Below, piece by piece: positions 1 to 9,368 of a DNA stretch of 64,000 nt. The notes under the pieces are model-generated. The model did not search any database, was not told the DNA's origin, and worked only from the letters and a program-made list of their open reading frames with translations. Within the stretch, counting starts at the first letter, position 1. The number at the start of each line of letters is the position of its first letter. The stretch comes from Rhizobiales bacterium IMCC20636 (lineage in GTDB: Bacteria > Pseudomonadota > Alphaproteobacteria > Rhizobiales > GCA-2746425), in NCBI GenBank assembly GCA_016865015.1, contig CP018226.1, positions 124,001 to 188,000 of the forward strand, read 5' to 3'. The position numbers and the translations under genes were made by a program.

Positions 1-101
1 TTTGCGTATGTTTCTGGTTCGCTGAGTCCGCTTGTAACTTTCAACATTTATTCAATTAACAGACATATGTGCGCAATGCGTACAGGGATTTAAACAAACA
101 T

Positions 102-1367
102 ATGGCCGAAATGAAGCTTTCTGATCTTAAACTGAAAAGCCCGACCGCATTGCTGATGCTTGCTGAACAGCATGACATCGAGAATGCAAGCACGATGCGC
201 AAACAGGAATTGATGTTTGCCATTTTGAAACAGCTTGCTGAAGAAGAAGTCGAGATTATTGGCGAAGGTGTGGTCGAGCTGTTGCAGGATGGCTTTGGCT
301 TTCTTCGCTCCCCGCAATCGAATTATCTTCCAGGACCTGATGACATCTACATATCACCGTCCCAGATACGCCGCTTTTCATTGCGGACTGGCGATACCGT
401 TGAAGGTCATATCAGAAGTCCAAAAGACGGCGAGCGTTATTTTGCGTTGTTGCGTGTCAACACGATCAACTTTGCTGATCCTGACCAGGCCCGTCACAAG
501 ACCCATTTTGATAATCTGACACCGCTCTATCCTGATGAGCGGTTCCGTATGGAGATCGATGATCCCACGCGTAAGGATTTGTCCGGTCGCGTGATCGATT
601 TGGTGGCGCCCTTGGGTAAAGGTCAACGTGCTTTGATCGTCGCGCCGCCACGGACTGGTAAGACGGTTCTGTTGCAGAACATCGCAAACTCCATCGCGGC
701 CAATCATCCGGAATGTTATCTCATTGTGTTGCTGATTGATGAGCGGCCGGAGGAGGTGACCGATATGCAGCGCTCGGTGAATGGCGAAGTGATTTCTTCT
801 ACATTTGATGAGCCCGCTTCGCGTCACGTCCAGGTTGCTGAAATGGTGATCGAAAAAGCCAAACGTCTGGTTGAGCATGGACGCGATGTTGTGATCCTGC
901 TGGATTCGGTTACGCGTCTGGGCCGAGCCTACAACACTGTGGTGCCTAGTTCCGGCAAGGTTCTGACCGGTGGTGTTGATGCCAACGCTCTGCAGCGTCC
1001 AAAACGTTTCTTTGGTGCTGCCCGTAATATAGAAGAAGGTGGCTCTTTGAGTATCATTGCCACTGCCCTGATCGATACAGGCAGTCGCATGGACGAAGTC
1101 ATCTTTGAGGAGTTCAAAGGCACTGGTAACTCTGAAATTGTGCTTGATCGCAAGGTTGCTGACAAGCGTACGTTCCCATCAATCGATATTCTGAAATCCG
1201 GTACAAGGAAGGAAGATTTGTTGATGAGCAAGGCGGAATTGCAGAAGGTATTTGTTCTGCGCCGTATTCTGTCTTCGATGGGTACCGTGGATGCGATTGA
1301 GTTCCTGCTGGATAAATTGAAGCAAACCAAGTCGAATGAAGAATTCTTCGACTCCATGAATACCTGA
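102..1367 (+). CDS. rho: transcription termination factor Rho
   Basis: Hexameric RNA-dependent ATPase that ends transcription at Rho-dependent sites. The N-terminal Rho domain is followed by the cold-shock-like RNA-binding fold ([17 protein letters not shown]), then the RecA-type ATPase with Walker A (APPRTGKT), Walker B ([16 protein letters not shown]) and the Q/R-loop region ([22 protein letters not shown]). I chose the ATG at 102 over the in-frame GTG at 69. It gives 421 residues, the usual Rho length, puts [15 protein letters not shown] at the N terminus as in relatives, and has AGGGA upstream. It is the first gene of the rho-mnmE-mnmG-rsmG-parAB series. No upstream gene is visible in the first 100 bases. 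Confidence 0.97.
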   Translation: MAEMKLSDLKLKSPTALLMLAEQHDIENASTMRKQELMFAILKQLAEEEVEIIGEGVVELLQDGFGFLRSPQSNYLPGPDDIYISPSQIRRFSLRTGDTVEGHIRSPKDGERYFALLRVNTINFADPDQARHKTHFDNLTPLYPDERFRMEIDDPTRKDLSGRVIDLVAPLGKGQRALIVAPPRTGKTVLLQNIANSIAANHPECYLIVLLIDERPEEVTDMQRSVNGEVISSTFDEPASRHVQVAEMVIEKAKRLVEHGRDVVILLDSVTRLGRAYNTVVPSSGKVLTGGVDANALQRPKRFFGAARNIEEGGSLSIIATALIDTGSRMDEVIFEEFKGTGNSEIVLDRKVADKRTFPSIDILKSGTRKEDLLMSKAELQKVFVLRRILSSMGTVDAIEFLLDKLKQTKSNEEFFDSMNT

Positions 1368-1457
1368 TCTGGAATCAAGTGAGATCATGCTAGATCGGGT
1401 TCGATTCGTATCCGTAATTAATGATCTTGCGAGTATGATGTATGTCTGGTTGTCCCG

Positions 1458-2828
1458 ATGAACACATCTAGTTGGTATCCGGAGACAATTTTTGCACTGG
1501 CCAGCGGTCGCACTCCAAGTGGTGTGGCCGTTGTTCGTGTCAGCGGCCGCGATGCACGCTCCGCGCTCGACGTGTTTCACGTGAAACAACCGGAACCCCG
1601 CCGAGCGCAACTATCCCTTTTGACAGGCTCAGAAGGCCTCCCTCTCGACCAGGGCCTGGTGTTCTGGTTTCCCGGGCCAGCCAGTTTTACCGGCGAAGAT
1701 GTTGTTGAATTCCACCTTCATGGCAGTGCGGCCGTTTTGGATGCTGTCTTCCAGACTCTCGGGACTCTGCGAAACTGGCGTATGGCTGAGCCCGGGGAAT
1801 TCACCCGGCGTGCTTTTGAAAACGGACGCATGGACCTGACGGAAGTTGAGGGCCTTGGAGACTTGTTGGCAGCACAGACCGAGGCTCAGCGCAGACAGGC
1901 CTTGAATCAATATACCGGCGCCTTGAGCATGCTCTATGATGGTTGGCGGCAGGCATTGTTGTCGCTCAGAGCTGCCGTTGAAGCGGATTTTGATTTTTCT
2001 GACGAGGACGATGTGCCGGGCTCCGTTGCCGAATTCGTATCCGATGACGCATTGTCTCTTGCACGGCAAATCCAAGCCCATCTGAATGATGGTCGTCGTG
2101 GTGAGATCATCCGGAGCGGTCTTCGCGTCGTACTGGTCGGCCTTCCCAATGCGGGCAAGAGCAGCCTCCTGAACGCTCTGGCGCAAAAGGATGTCGCTAT
2201 TGTCACGGATGTTCCCGGCACAACCCGTGATGTGCTGACCGTCTCTTTAAATTTGCGGGATCAACTGGTGATTCTGTCGGATACGGCCGGCATGCGTGAC
2301 AGCGATGATGCCATTGAGTTGGAAGGCATGCGCCGGGCTGAAGCGGCAGCTCGTTCTGCTGATCTGATATTGTCCTTGTGCCCTGCCGATCAACCTGGTT
2401 TCCATATTGCGTTTCGCAATCTGGACTCAGATGAACTTCCTCCAATATTGAAAGTTCGGACCAAGTCAGATCTTTTGTTGGAAACTGTCACTGGGGAACT
2501 TGGGCAGATCAACGATGAGATCGATGTCTCGGTCAAGTCTGGTACCGGTCTGGATGAGTTGATGTCTGAACTGGTTCGATTCGGTTCCGTGTCTAATGCG
2601 GAGCAAAGTGATACTGGTGATAATCCCCTGATCACCCGCACGCGGCATAGACTTGCACTTCAAAGCTGCGTTGAATCGTTGGAGTCCGCAGGAGACAATC
2701 TGTTGCCACTGGAGATCAGAGTTGAGTTTTTGCGAACAGCCTCAGATTCCCTGGGTCAGATTCTCGGTCGCATTGACGTTGAAGATATTCTCGGCCATAT
2801 CTTTTCTGAATTCTGTATTGGCAAATAG
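1458..2828 (+). CDS. mnmE: tRNA uridine-5-carboxymethylaminomethyl GTPase MnmE
   Basis: Potassium-dependent GTPase that, with MnmG, modifies U34 of tRNAs to cmnm5U. The 456-residue protein has the tetrahydrofolate-binding N-terminal domain (TIFALASGRTPSGVAVVR), a helical domain with the inserted G domain (P-loop GLPNAGKSS at about 228-236, DTAGMR at about 275-280), and the diagnostic C-terminal CxGK (FCIGK, last five residues), whose cysteine is needed for modification. Its partner mnmG follows directly. Codons 39-43 carry a perfect parS palindrome (separate entry), so this reading frame also serves chromosome segregation. Confidence 0.97.
   Translation: MNTSSWYPETIFALASGRTPSGVAVVRVSGRDARSALDVFHVKQPEPRRAQLSLLTGSEGLPLDQGLVFWFPGPASFTGEDVVEFHLHGSAAVLDAVFQTLGTLRNWRMAEPGEFTRRAFENGRMDLTEVEGLGDLLAAQTEAQRRQALNQYTGALSMLYDGWRQALLSLRAAVEADFDFSDEDDVPGSVAEFVSDDALSLARQIQAHLNDGRRGEIIRSGLRVVLVGLPNAGKSSLLNALAQKDVAIVTDVPGTTRDVLTVSLNLRDQLVILSDTAGMRDSDDAIELEGMRRAEAAARSADLILSLCPADQPGFHIAFRNLDSDELPPILKVRTKSDLLLETVTGELGQINDEIDVSVKSGTGLDELMSELVRFGSVSNAEQSDTGDNPLITRTRHRLALQSCVESLESAGDNLLPLEIRVEFLRTASDSLGQILGRIDVEDILGHIFSEFCIGK
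1573..1588. promoter_or_regulatory. parS: parS centromere site 1 (inside mnmE)
   Basis: Perfect 16-bp palindrome TGTTTCACGTGAAACA, identical to the widely conserved bacterial parS consensus. It sits in the mnmE coding sequence, where it encodes FHVK. ParB binds such sites, spreads, and forms the partition complex moved by ParA. parA and parB lie 4-5 kb downstream and a second identical site lies in rsmG. Confidence 0.93.
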
Positions 2829-2919
2829 TCCCGTTTATGGACGGGCACCGCCTCTGGCTCAATCATTGCTGTGATGTTTGATTGAAGTTGGGAGCTGGCT
2901 TGCAAGAGTGATCCTGAAT

Positions 2920-4773
2920 ATGCGCTATGATGTAATCGTAATTGGTGGGGGCCATGCCGGCTGTGAAGCAGCGGCGGCGTCTGCTCGATTCGGTGCCGAT
3001 ACGGCCTTGGTGACACATTCATATGACACAATTGGCGCTATGTCCTGTAATCCGGCCATTGGTGGTTTGGGCAAAGGCCATCTGGTTCGGGAGATTGATG
3101 CTCTTGACGGGTTGATGGGCCGCGTCGCCGATGAAGCTGGAATTCAGTTCCGAATGCTGAACCAGCGCAAAGGCCCGGCTGTGCAAGGACCAAGGGCCCA
3201 GATTGATCGTGCGCTCTATAAGGTGGGCATGCAGCGGGAAATTTCAGCTCAAAACAATCTCACTGTGGTGGAAGGATCTGCTGAAGCCATTCTGACCGAC
3301 GAATCCGGGATTTGTGGCCTGCAATTGGCGTCTGGCGAAACACTGCAATGTGGTGCGTTGGTCATTACAACGGGCACCTTTTTGCGTGGGCTCATCCATA
3401 TGGGTGATGAGCGCATAGAGGCCGGACGTGTTGGTGAGGCACCGTCTGTGGGTCTGGCGCATTCGTTTCTGGCCCATGGGTTCAAACTCGGTCGCCTAAA
3501 GACAGGCACGCCTCCGCGGCTGGATGGCCGGACAATCGATTGGGATCAGGTCCAGGAACAGCCTGGTGATGATATACCGGTGCCATTTTCATTTCTGAAT
3601 GATTCTATCACAACTCCTCAGATTCCTTGTCACCTGACCCGGACAACGCCTGAGACGCATAAGATCATTGCGGATAATCTGTCTCGTTCTGCGATGTATT
3701 CCGGCAATATTTCCGGAATTGGGCCGCGCTATTGTCCGTCAATTGAAGATAAGATTGTCCGGTTTGGTGATCGGGATAATCATCAGATCTTCCTTGAGCC
3801 TGAAGGGTTGAATGATCATACGATTTATCCAAATGGTATTTCCACCAGTCTCCCCCGGGATGTACAGGATCTTTTCGTGCGTTCTATTCCGGGTCTTGAG
3901 CGAGTAGAGATCCTGCAATCGGGGTATGCCATTGAATATGATCACGTTGATCCGCGCGAATTGAAGCCGACATTAGAAACCATTGCCTTGCCTGGGCTCT
4001 ATCTGGCTGGGCAAATCAACGGAACGACCGGCTATGAAGAAGCTGGCGGCCAGGGCCTGATTGCCGGAATGAACGCAGCGCGTCGCGCTGGGGCGTCCGA
4101 CGAAATCATCTTTGACCGGTCAGAGGCCTATCTTGGCGTCATGACGGATGATTTGACGACCAAGGGTGTCACCGAACCCTATCGGATGTTTACCTCGCGG
4201 GCGGAGTACCGACTTTCGCTGCGCGCTGACAATGCTGATCTGCGTTTGACCAAGAAAGGTCATGATTGCGGTATTGTTGGGGAAGATCGTTGGCAGCGTT
4301 TCAGTGCCTGGCAAGCCGAATTTTCCGACGTCGTGACCCATGCAAAGTCGGTCGAGGTTTTGCCGTCGGCTCTCGCGGGTGCTGGCATCAAGGTGAACCA
4401 GGATGGTCGGCGCCGTGATCTGTTCGGATTGCTGTCCTATCCAACGGTATCACTGGAAGCGTTGACGCCTTTCTGGCCGCAAATTCCTGAATTCAGTGCT
4501 CGCCTGAAACAGCAGATTGAAACCGAAGCTCAATATGCCGTCTATCTGGATCGGCAGCGTGCTGACATTCAAGCGTTCAAGCGCGATGAAAAAATCGCCT
4601 TGCCGCTGGATTTGGATTTCAGCCAATTGTCCGGGATATCCAACGAGGTGTGTCAGAAGCTGAAAGCGGCCAGGCCCGCCACATTGGGGCAGGCGTCCCG
4701 CATCGAAGGCGTGACACCTGCTGCGTTGACATTGTTGTTGGCTTATATCAAGCGACGCGGTAACGCGGCTTGA
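2920..4773 (+). CDS. mnmG: tRNA uridine-5-carboxymethylaminomethyl modification enzyme MnmG (GidA)
   Basis: FAD/NADH-dependent partner of MnmE in wobble-uridine modification. The N terminus [18 protein letters not shown] holds the dinucleotide-binding GxGxxG. Further family signatures are [21 protein letters not shown], the [10 protein letters not shown] stretch and a C-terminal helical domain involved in MnmE and tRNA contact. The ATG at 2920 is preferred (AAGAG about 11 nt upstream, 617 residues). In-frame TTG 2878 and GTG 2908 would only add unconserved residues. The gene lies 91 bp after mnmE and 28 bp before rsmG, consistent with one transcription unit. Confidence 0.96.
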   Translation: MRYDVIVIGGGHAGCEAAAASARFGADTALVTHSYDTIGAMSCNPAIGGLGKGHLVREIDALDGLMGRVADEAGIQFRMLNQRKGPAVQGPRAQIDRALYKVGMQREISAQNNLTVVEGSAEAILTDESGICGLQLASGETLQCGALVITTGTFLRGLIHMGDERIEAGRVGEAPSVGLAHSFLAHGFKLGRLKTGTPPRLDGRTIDWDQVQEQPGDDIPVPFSFLNDSITTPQIPCHLTRTTPETHKIIADNLSRSAMYSGNISGIGPRYCPSIEDKIVRFGDRDNHQIFLEPEGLNDHTIYPNGISTSLPRDVQDLFVRSIPGLERVEILQSGYAIEYDHVDPRELKPTLETIALPGLYLAGQINGTTGYEEAGGQGLIAGMNAARRAGASDEIIFDRSEAYLGVMTDDLTTKGVTEPYRMFTSRAEYRLSLRADNADLRLTKKGHDCGIVGEDRWQRFSAWQAEFSDVVTHAKSVEVLPSALAGAGIKVNQDGRRRDLFGLLSYPTVSLEALTPFWPQIPEFSARLKQQIETEAQYAVYLDRQRADIQAFKRDEKIALPLDLDFSQLSGISNEVCQKLKAARPATLGQASRIEGVTPAALTLLLAYIKRRGNAA

Positions 4774-4801
4774 ACCCCTCCATGATTGGTGAAGAATAGT
4801 A

Positions 4802-5458
4802 GTGTCAAATCTGGACTCCGACCGCGCGCGTTTTGAGCGCCAATATGATGTTCCTGCACTCACGATGGAGCGACTGGATGTCTATGCCGATTTGTTGCGA
4901 CATTGGCAGCGCGCCAAGAACATGGTGTCGAATACAACTTTGGATCAGTTCTGGTCGCGGCATGTGTTTGACAGTTATCAGCTGCTGGAATTGGGTCGAC
5001 CTGATGCTAATTGGGTCGATTTGGGCAGCGGTGCCGGCCTGCCAGGACTGGTGGTGGCCCTCGGGCGCACAGTATCCACAGAAAAAATGACGTCCGGTTC
5101 GGTCACATTGATTGAAGCAAACGGGCGCAAATGCGCCTTCCTGCGCGCTGTTTCACGTGAAACAAAAGTGCCGGTCACGATCCTGAATAATCGAATCGAG
5201 TCCGTATCGATTCCGGATTTGCCTCATTCTCCGGATATCATCACGGCAAGAGCGCTCGCGCCACTGGATAAATTGACCGAATTGATGGTGCCACTGATGG
5301 CGCCGGAAACTGTCGCACTTGTCCACAAAGGACAAGATTTTGCGTCTGAAATTGAAAAAGCATCTAAATATTGTGATTTCGATGTGATACAACACAAAAG
5401 TCAACTGGATGATCGCAGTGTGATTCTTGCCCTTTCGAAGTTGCGTTTACGTTCTTGA
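4802..5458 (+). CDS. rsmG: 16S rRNA (guanine527-N7)-methyltransferase RsmG (GidB)
   Basis: SAM-dependent methyltransferase that makes m7G527 in 16S rRNA. The 218-residue protein has the Rossmann motif (VDLGSGAGLPGLVVA), an acidic residue closing the second strand (VTLIEANGRKCAFLR) and ITARALAPLDKL, all typical of GidB. It starts with GTG at 4802 behind GGTGAAG. Loss of RsmG gives low-level streptomycin resistance in other bacteria. The codons for VSRET overlap the second parS site. The gene directly precedes parA, as is usual in alphaproteobacteria. Confidence 0.95.
   Translation: MSNLDSDRARFERQYDVPALTMERLDVYADLLRHWQRAKNMVSNTTLDQFWSRHVFDSYQLLELGRPDANWVDLGSGAGLPGLVVALGRTVSTEKMTSGSVTLIEANGRKCAFLRAVSRETKVPVTILNNRIESVSIPDLPHSPDIITARALAPLDKLTELMVPLMAPETVALVHKGQDFASEIEKASKYCDFDVIQHKSQLDDRSVILALSKLRLRS
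5149..5164. promoter_or_regulatory. parS: parS centromere site 2 (inside rsmG)
   Basis: A second perfect copy of the 16-bp palindrome TGTTTCACGTGAAACA, in the rsmG coding sequence 361 bp before the chosen parA start. Together with the mnmE copy 3.6 kb upstream it forms a parS pair next to parAB, as expected close to a chromosomal origin in alphaproteobacteria. Confidence 0.93.
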
Positions 5459-5511
5459 ACCGACCGATTGGCCTGATACAGGTGACGCGAATCTGCTTCT
5501 ATTTTGGATGA

Positions 5512-5517
5512 TATAAT
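5512..5517 (+). promoter_or_regulatory. possible parA -10 box (leaderless start)
   Basis: A consensus TATAAT sits 8 bp before the ATG at 5525, and no clear Shine-Dalgarno sequence lies between them. That spacing would place the transcription start at or next to the ATG, giving a leaderless parA mRNA. No good -35 hexamer is visible, so this is tentative. Confidence 0.3.
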
Positions 5518-5524
5518 CGTGTTG

Positions 5525-6385
5525 ATGGACCAACAAACCGCAAAAGACGACTCCGCCGTGATGACGCCCGTCGCGCCACACAAGCGCCCACGGGTGCTCG
5601 CCCTCGCCAATCAGAAGGGCGGTGTGGGTAAAACCACCACCGCGATCAATCTGGGTACGGCACTAGCCGCCATTGGCGAGCGGGTGCTGATTGTCGATCT
5701 AGATCCTCAGGGCAATGCCAGCACCGGCCTCGGCATTGATCGCAAGACCCGTAAATGCTCAACCTATGATGTTCTGTGCGGTGATGTCACAATGGCAGAG
5801 GCGGCCATGCACACATCCGTCCCGCGTCTGGATGTGGCGCCCTCCACTCTGGATTTGTTGGGGCTTGAGCTAGAAATTGCGCAAATGTCGGATCGAACTC
5901 ACAGGCTCCGTGCAGCCATTGATGATTTAAAGTTTGCGATTGACGGTTCCGGCGAGCCTTACACCTATGTTCTGGTTGATTGTCCGCCATCCCTGAACCT
6001 GTTGACCATCAATGCCATGACAGCGGCTGATGCCATCCTGGTGCCGCTGCAATGCGAGTTCTTTGCGCTGGAAGGTCTGAGTCAGTTGCTGACAACTGTC
6101 GAGCAGGTGCGCAAGACCCTGAATCCGGATTTGTCGATCCATGGTGTCGTGCTGACGATGGTTGATGATCGCAACAATCTGTCGCATCAGGTTGCACAGG
6201 ATGTGCGCGCCCATATGGGCAGCAAGGTGTATAATACGGTTATTCCCCGCAATGTGCGTGTGTCCGAGGCACCTTCCTATGGCAAGCCGGTCCTGTTATA
6301 TGACCTGAAATGTCGGGGCAGTCAGGCTTATATGAAGCTTGCTTCAGAAATAATTCAACGCGAGCGCACCCTGCGTGCGGCCTAA
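5525..6385 (+). CDS. parA: chromosome partitioning ATPase ParA (Soj)
   Basis: Deviant Walker-type ATPase that drives movement of ParB-parS complexes. The deviant Walker A KGGVGKTTTAIN begins near residue 31, followed by IVDLDPQGNASTGLG and the Walker B region YVLVDCPPSLNLLT. The basic C-terminal region matches chromosomal ParA proteins. The start is uncertain: ATG 5525 (286 residues) has a perfect -10 box just upstream but no Shine-Dalgarno, while TTG 5504 would give 293 residues. parB begins 19 bp after the stop, so the two genes are co-transcribed. Confidence 0.95.
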   Translation: MDQQTAKDDSAVMTPVAPHKRPRVLALANQKGGVGKTTTAINLGTALAAIGERVLIVDLDPQGNASTGLGIDRKTRKCSTYDVLCGDVTMAEAAMHTSVPRLDVAPSTLDLLGLELEIAQMSDRTHRLRAAIDDLKFAIDGSGEPYTYVLVDCPPSLNLLTINAMTAADAILVPLQCEFFALEGLSQLLTTVEQVRKTLNPDLSIHGVVLTMVDDRNNLSHQVAQDVRAHMGSKVYNTVIPRNVRVSEAPSYGKPVLLYDLKCRGSQAYMKLASEIIQRERTLRAA

Positions 6386-6404
6386 AAACAGAAGAGCCCT
6401 GATT

Positions 6405-7301
6405 ATGGCGGACGATATTTCCAAAAAGCGGCTGGGTCGTGGCCTAGCCGCGCTGCTGGGTGATGTGGACACAGATGCCGAAGCGGTTGAACGGGCGCGT
6501 TCTCAGCGCCGGGTGCCGATAGAATTTGTCAGTCCCAACCCGAACAATCCCAGGCGCAGTTTTTCTGTTGAGGATCTGGAGGATCTGACCCGGTCCGTGC
6601 GGGAAAAGGGTATTGTTCAACCCATTCTGGTGCGGCCGCAACCCGGTCAGCCGATCAGCGATAACCGGTACGAAATCATCGCCGGTGAGCGCCGTTGGCG
6701 CGCTGCACAACAGGCCGGTCTGCACGAAATACCTGTTTTAATTCAAGCGGTTAGTGACAGAGAAGCGCTGGAACTGGCGATTGTTGAAAACGTTCAACGT
6801 TCGGATCTCAACCCGATTGAGGAAGCCCGTGGCTATCAGCAATTGCTGGACGGGTTCGACTATACCCAGCAAGACCTTGCCACTGTGATTGGCAAAAGCC
6901 GAAGCCATGTTGCCAACACGCTGCGTCTTCTGAAATTGCCCGATGATGTGCAAAAATTGCTTCAGGACGGCGATCTGACGGCTGGACATGCCAAGATATT
7001 GGTGGCCGCTGACGATCCGGCTGCGCTTGCAAGCCAGATCATTGATGGCAATATGAGTGTGCGTGCTGCTGAAACTTTGGCGCGCAGTGCAGGTGAAGGC
7101 CAAAAGGGCTCTGAACCAGGAAAATCCGCTGCTGCGGCTCAAGCCAAGGATGCAGACACGCAAGCGCTCGAAAACAGCCTGTCCGAGGTGCTGGGGCTGT
7201 TGGTTGATCTTCGGCACAAGGCAAATGGATCCGGTGAATTGCGCATCACGTACAAAACGCTTGATCAGCTGGATTTCATTACGGCAAAGCTGAGGAACTG
7301 A
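6405..7301 (+). CDS. parB: chromosome partitioning protein ParB (CTPase, parS-binding)
   Basis: CTP-dependent DNA clamp that loads at parS. Visible parts of the 298-residue protein are an N-terminal ParA-interaction segment (KKRLGRGLAALLG), the CTP-binding motifs GERRWRA (about 94-100) and ENVQRSDLNPIEEA (about 128-141), the helix-turn-helix (TQQDLATVIGKSRSHVANT) and a C-terminal dimerisation domain. The ATG at 6405 has AGAAGAG upstream. An in-frame GTG at 6375 overlaps parA and seems less likely. The two parS sites upstream are its expected targets. Confidence 0.96.
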   Translation: MADDISKKRLGRGLAALLGDVDTDAEAVERARSQRRVPIEFVSPNPNNPRRSFSVEDLEDLTRSVREKGIVQPILVRPQPGQPISDNRYEIIAGERRWRAAQQAGLHEIPVLIQAVSDREALELAIVENVQRSDLNPIEEARGYQQLLDGFDYTQQDLATVIGKSRSHVANTLRLLKLPDDVQKLLQDGDLTAGHAKILVAADDPAALASQIIDGNMSVRAAETLARSAGEGQKGSEPGKSAAAAQAKDADTQALENSLSEVLGLLVDLRHKANGSGELRITYKTLDQLDFITAKLRN

Positions 7302-7423
7302 TTTTCTACCTCTGCCGCGACGACAGTTCGGTTTCCTCTTCCTGAAGGCTTTTTTCACCCTGAAAGACGGACTTGTGAAATTGAATCATGATTCCGTAGC
7401 TAACCACTTGTCCTTGTTGTCAA

Positions 7424-7452
7424 TTGACACCATATTGGATGAGAGTTTTTAA
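7424..7452 (+). promoter_or_regulatory. candidate promoter of the Bax1 gene
   Basis: A consensus -35 TTGACA (7424-7429) is followed after 17 bp by TTTTAA (7447-7452), 45 bp before the ATG at 7497, in the 195-bp space after parB. The -10 is weak. No other feature was seen in this gap. Confidence 0.35.
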
Positions 7453-7496
7453 CGGGGTTGCTCCTCCCATCCTTGATCCGATCTTAAGAGGATATT

Positions 7497-8270
7497 ATGG
7501 CTGATCTAAATCGTCGTACATTTGGGCAGGCAGGCGTTCAATCGCAGGCAGATATTGATGAAGGCCTTCGCGCCTACATGCTCAAAGTTTATAATTACAT
7601 GGCCATTGGCCTTGCGCTGACGGGCGTCGCCGCTCTGTTGTTCGCCAGTCTGGCGACAACGGGTGATGCGACTGCCGCTGCAGCGCAATTGCCAAATGGT
7701 AAAATGCTGACCGAATTCGGTGTTTTGTTATTCACATCACCTTTGCGCTGGGTTGTGATGCTGGCGCCTTTGGGCATGGTCTTCTTTCTGGCCTTCAAAG
7801 TGCAGACAATGAGTGTGGCCGCGGCCCAGACAACATTTTGGGTCTATGCAGCCATGGTTGGTGTCTCTCTGTCGTCGATCTTCCTGATCTACACGCCTGA
7901 AAGCGTCACGCAGGTGTTCTTCATCACCTCCGCATCCTTTCTGGGGCTGAGCCTTTATGGTTACACGACCAAAAAGGATTTGTCCGGTTGGGGTTCGTTC
8001 CTGATGATGGGCCTGATCGGCATTATCATCGCATCTGTTGTGAACATTTTCCTTGGATCGAGCGCATTGCAATTCGCTATCTCGGTCATCGGTGTTCTGG
8101 TGTTTGCCGGCCTCACCGCCTACGACACGCAACAGATCAAACAAATGTATGATGTCAATGATGACGGAACCGTTTCAGGTCGCAAGGCTATCATGGGCGC
8201 CCTGAAGCTCTATCTCGACTTCATCAACCTGTTCATCATGCTGCTGCATCTGTTCGGAAACCGCGAATAG
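7497..8270 (+). CDS. Bax inhibitor-1/YccA family membrane protein
   Basis: Integral membrane protein of the BI-1/TMBIM superfamily. Bacterial members are thought to be pH-gated Ca2+ leak channels or, like YccA, modulators of FtsH. About seven hydrophobic segments are visible across 257 residues (for example VYNYMAIGLALTGVAALLFA, WVVMLAPLGMVFFLAF and FAISVIGVLVFAGLTAYDTQ). The conserved C-terminal TAYDTQQIKQMY and LYLDFINLFIMLL match the family's aspartate-containing last segments. An AAGAGGA ribosome site precedes the ATG. It is a single-gene unit ended by a strong terminator. Confidence 0.93.
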   Translation: MADLNRRTFGQAGVQSQADIDEGLRAYMLKVYNYMAIGLALTGVAALLFASLATTGDATAAAAQLPNGKMLTEFGVLLFTSPLRWVVMLAPLGMVFFLAFKVQTMSVAAAQTTFWVYAAMVGVSLSSIFLIYTPESVTQVFFITSASFLGLSLYGYTTKKDLSGWGSFLMMGLIGIIIASVVNIFLGSSALQFAISVIGVLVFAGLTAYDTQQIKQMYDVNDDGTVSGRKAIMGALKLYLDFINLFIMLLHLFGNRE

Positions 8271-8297
8271 TAATCTGGCATAAATTGCATAATATCA

Positions 8298-8324
8298 AGC
8301 GCGGTCCAACGGACCGCGCTTTTT
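8298..8324 (+). terminator. Rho-independent terminator after the Bax1 gene
   Basis: Perfect 10-bp GC-rich stem (AGCGCGGTCC / GGACCGCGCT) with a 3-nt AAC loop, followed directly by TTTT, 28 bp after the stop codon. Confidence 0.92.
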
Positions 8325-8348
8325 GATTCGGATACGAAACCCGAGCGC

Positions 8349-8894
8349 ATGAAAGATATTTCGTCCAATGTTGAAATATTAGCACCGACAAAGGCAGATC
8401 TGCCTTTCCTTCAGGCCATCTACTCGGACGCCGTCTTGACCGGCACAGCATCATTCGAGCTGGAACCGCCAGATCTTGCCGAGTTCACACGGCGTTATCA
8501 TGCGCTGGTGGATCAGAATTTCCCCTATTTTGTGGCCAAGAACGCGGTCGGGAAACTGCTCGGATATGCCTATGCTGGTCCGTACAGACCACGCTTGGCT
8601 TACCGGTTCACGGTTGAAGATTCGATCTATATCGTACCTGATGCGCAAGGCCTTGGCGTTGGTCGGGTGCTGCTGTCAAAACTGGTTGAGGATGCCACCA
8701 AAAAGGGCTTTCGCCAGATGATCGCTGTCATTGGTGACAGTCAGCATAGAGCTTCAATTGCCTTGCATGAGCGGCTGGGATTTACCCATATTGGGGTGTT
8801 TCACGATATTGGCTGGAAGCAGAACAGATGGCTGGACAGCGTGTTGATGCAAAAATCCCTTGGCTCTGGTGCGCAGACGCCTGCTGAACTGTGA
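8349..8894 (+). CDS. GNAT N-acetyltransferase, phosphinothricin-acetyltransferase (Pat/MnaT) type
   Basis: Predicted acetyl-CoA-dependent amine acetyltransferase. The 181 residues cover the GNAT fold with the acetyl-CoA loop at GLGVGRVLLSKLVEDA. The pattern IYSDAVLTGTASFELEPPD near the N terminus, YAYAGPYRPRLAYRFTVEDSIYI in two adjoining stretches, and the C-terminal HDIGWKQNRWLDS match the PAT/Bar/YwnH/MnaT subfamily. Characterised members acetylate methionine sulfoximine or phosphinothricin, and the natural substrate here is unknown. The next gene starts on a GTG overlapping this stop codon, so the two are translationally coupled. Confidence 0.88.
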   Translation: MKDISSNVEILAPTKADLPFLQAIYSDAVLTGTASFELEPPDLAEFTRRYHALVDQNFPYFVAKNAVGKLLGYAYAGPYRPRLAYRFTVEDSIYIVPDAQGLGVGRVLLSKLVEDATKKGFRQMIAVIGDSQHRASIALHERLGFTHIGVFHDIGWKQNRWLDSVLMQKSLGSGAQTPAEL

Positions 8895-9316
8895 CTGGAG
8901 CGCGTGTGGCCGGGTATTCGAAGACACTGCTTTACAGAAAGCTTGGCCTGAAACCATACATGAAGGTGGTATGCCTGAACCCGGTGGAGAATTATCAAAG
9001 CCTGCTGGGGCCGGAGGTGCCTGAACTGTTGTTGGAGTACCAGTTGAGTGACTCCTGTGATTTCGTGCATCTGTTTACGAAATCGAGGGCCGAACTGGAA
9101 GATTCGCTTCCGAAATGTCAGGCATCGATCAAGCCAGATGGCATGATCTGGGTCTCCTGGCCGAAAAAACCCTCAAAAGTTGCGACAGATATTGTTGAAG
9201 ACACGATCCGAAGCATATGCCTTCCCTCCGGTCTTGTTGATGTGAAGGTCTGTGCCGTTGATGATATCTGGTCAGGCCTGAAGCTGATGATCCGCAAGGA
9301 ACTTCGGCAAGGCTGA
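8891..9316 (+). CDS. DUF3052 family protein
   Basis: 141-residue cytoplasmic protein of unknown function. The family pattern is clear: an N-terminal GYSKTLLYRKLGLKPYMK, then DFVHLFTKSRAEL, then MIWVSWPKKPSK, and a C-terminal GLVDVKVCAVDDIWSGLKL followed by a basic tail. The start is a GTG at 8891 overlapping the TGA of the acetyltransferase (GTGA). No catalytic residues can be assigned from sequence. The recurring small-protein shape and the conserved SWPK and WSGLK boxes are the only handle on its function. Confidence 0.82.
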   Translation: MTGARVAGYSKTLLYRKLGLKPYMKVVCLNPVENYQSLLGPEVPELLLEYQLSDSCDFVHLFTKSRAELEDSLPKCQASIKPDGMIWVSWPKKPSKVATDIVEDTIRSICLPSGLVDVKVCAVDDIWSGLKLMIRKELRQG

Positions 9317-9368
9317 GCTTGCGGCCTGGTGCCACCATTGAACTGAATGATTGACCGGAACCAATTTC

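Noticed and set aside
5071-5080. DnaA-box-like sequence (AGTATCCACA) in rsmG near parAB.
   Set aside because: A single imperfect match inside a coding gene with no clustering or AT-rich unwinding region. Not enough to call an origin.
8797-8808. TGTTTCACGATA as a third parS site.
   Set aside because: Only the left half matches the parS consensus and the palindrome is broken.
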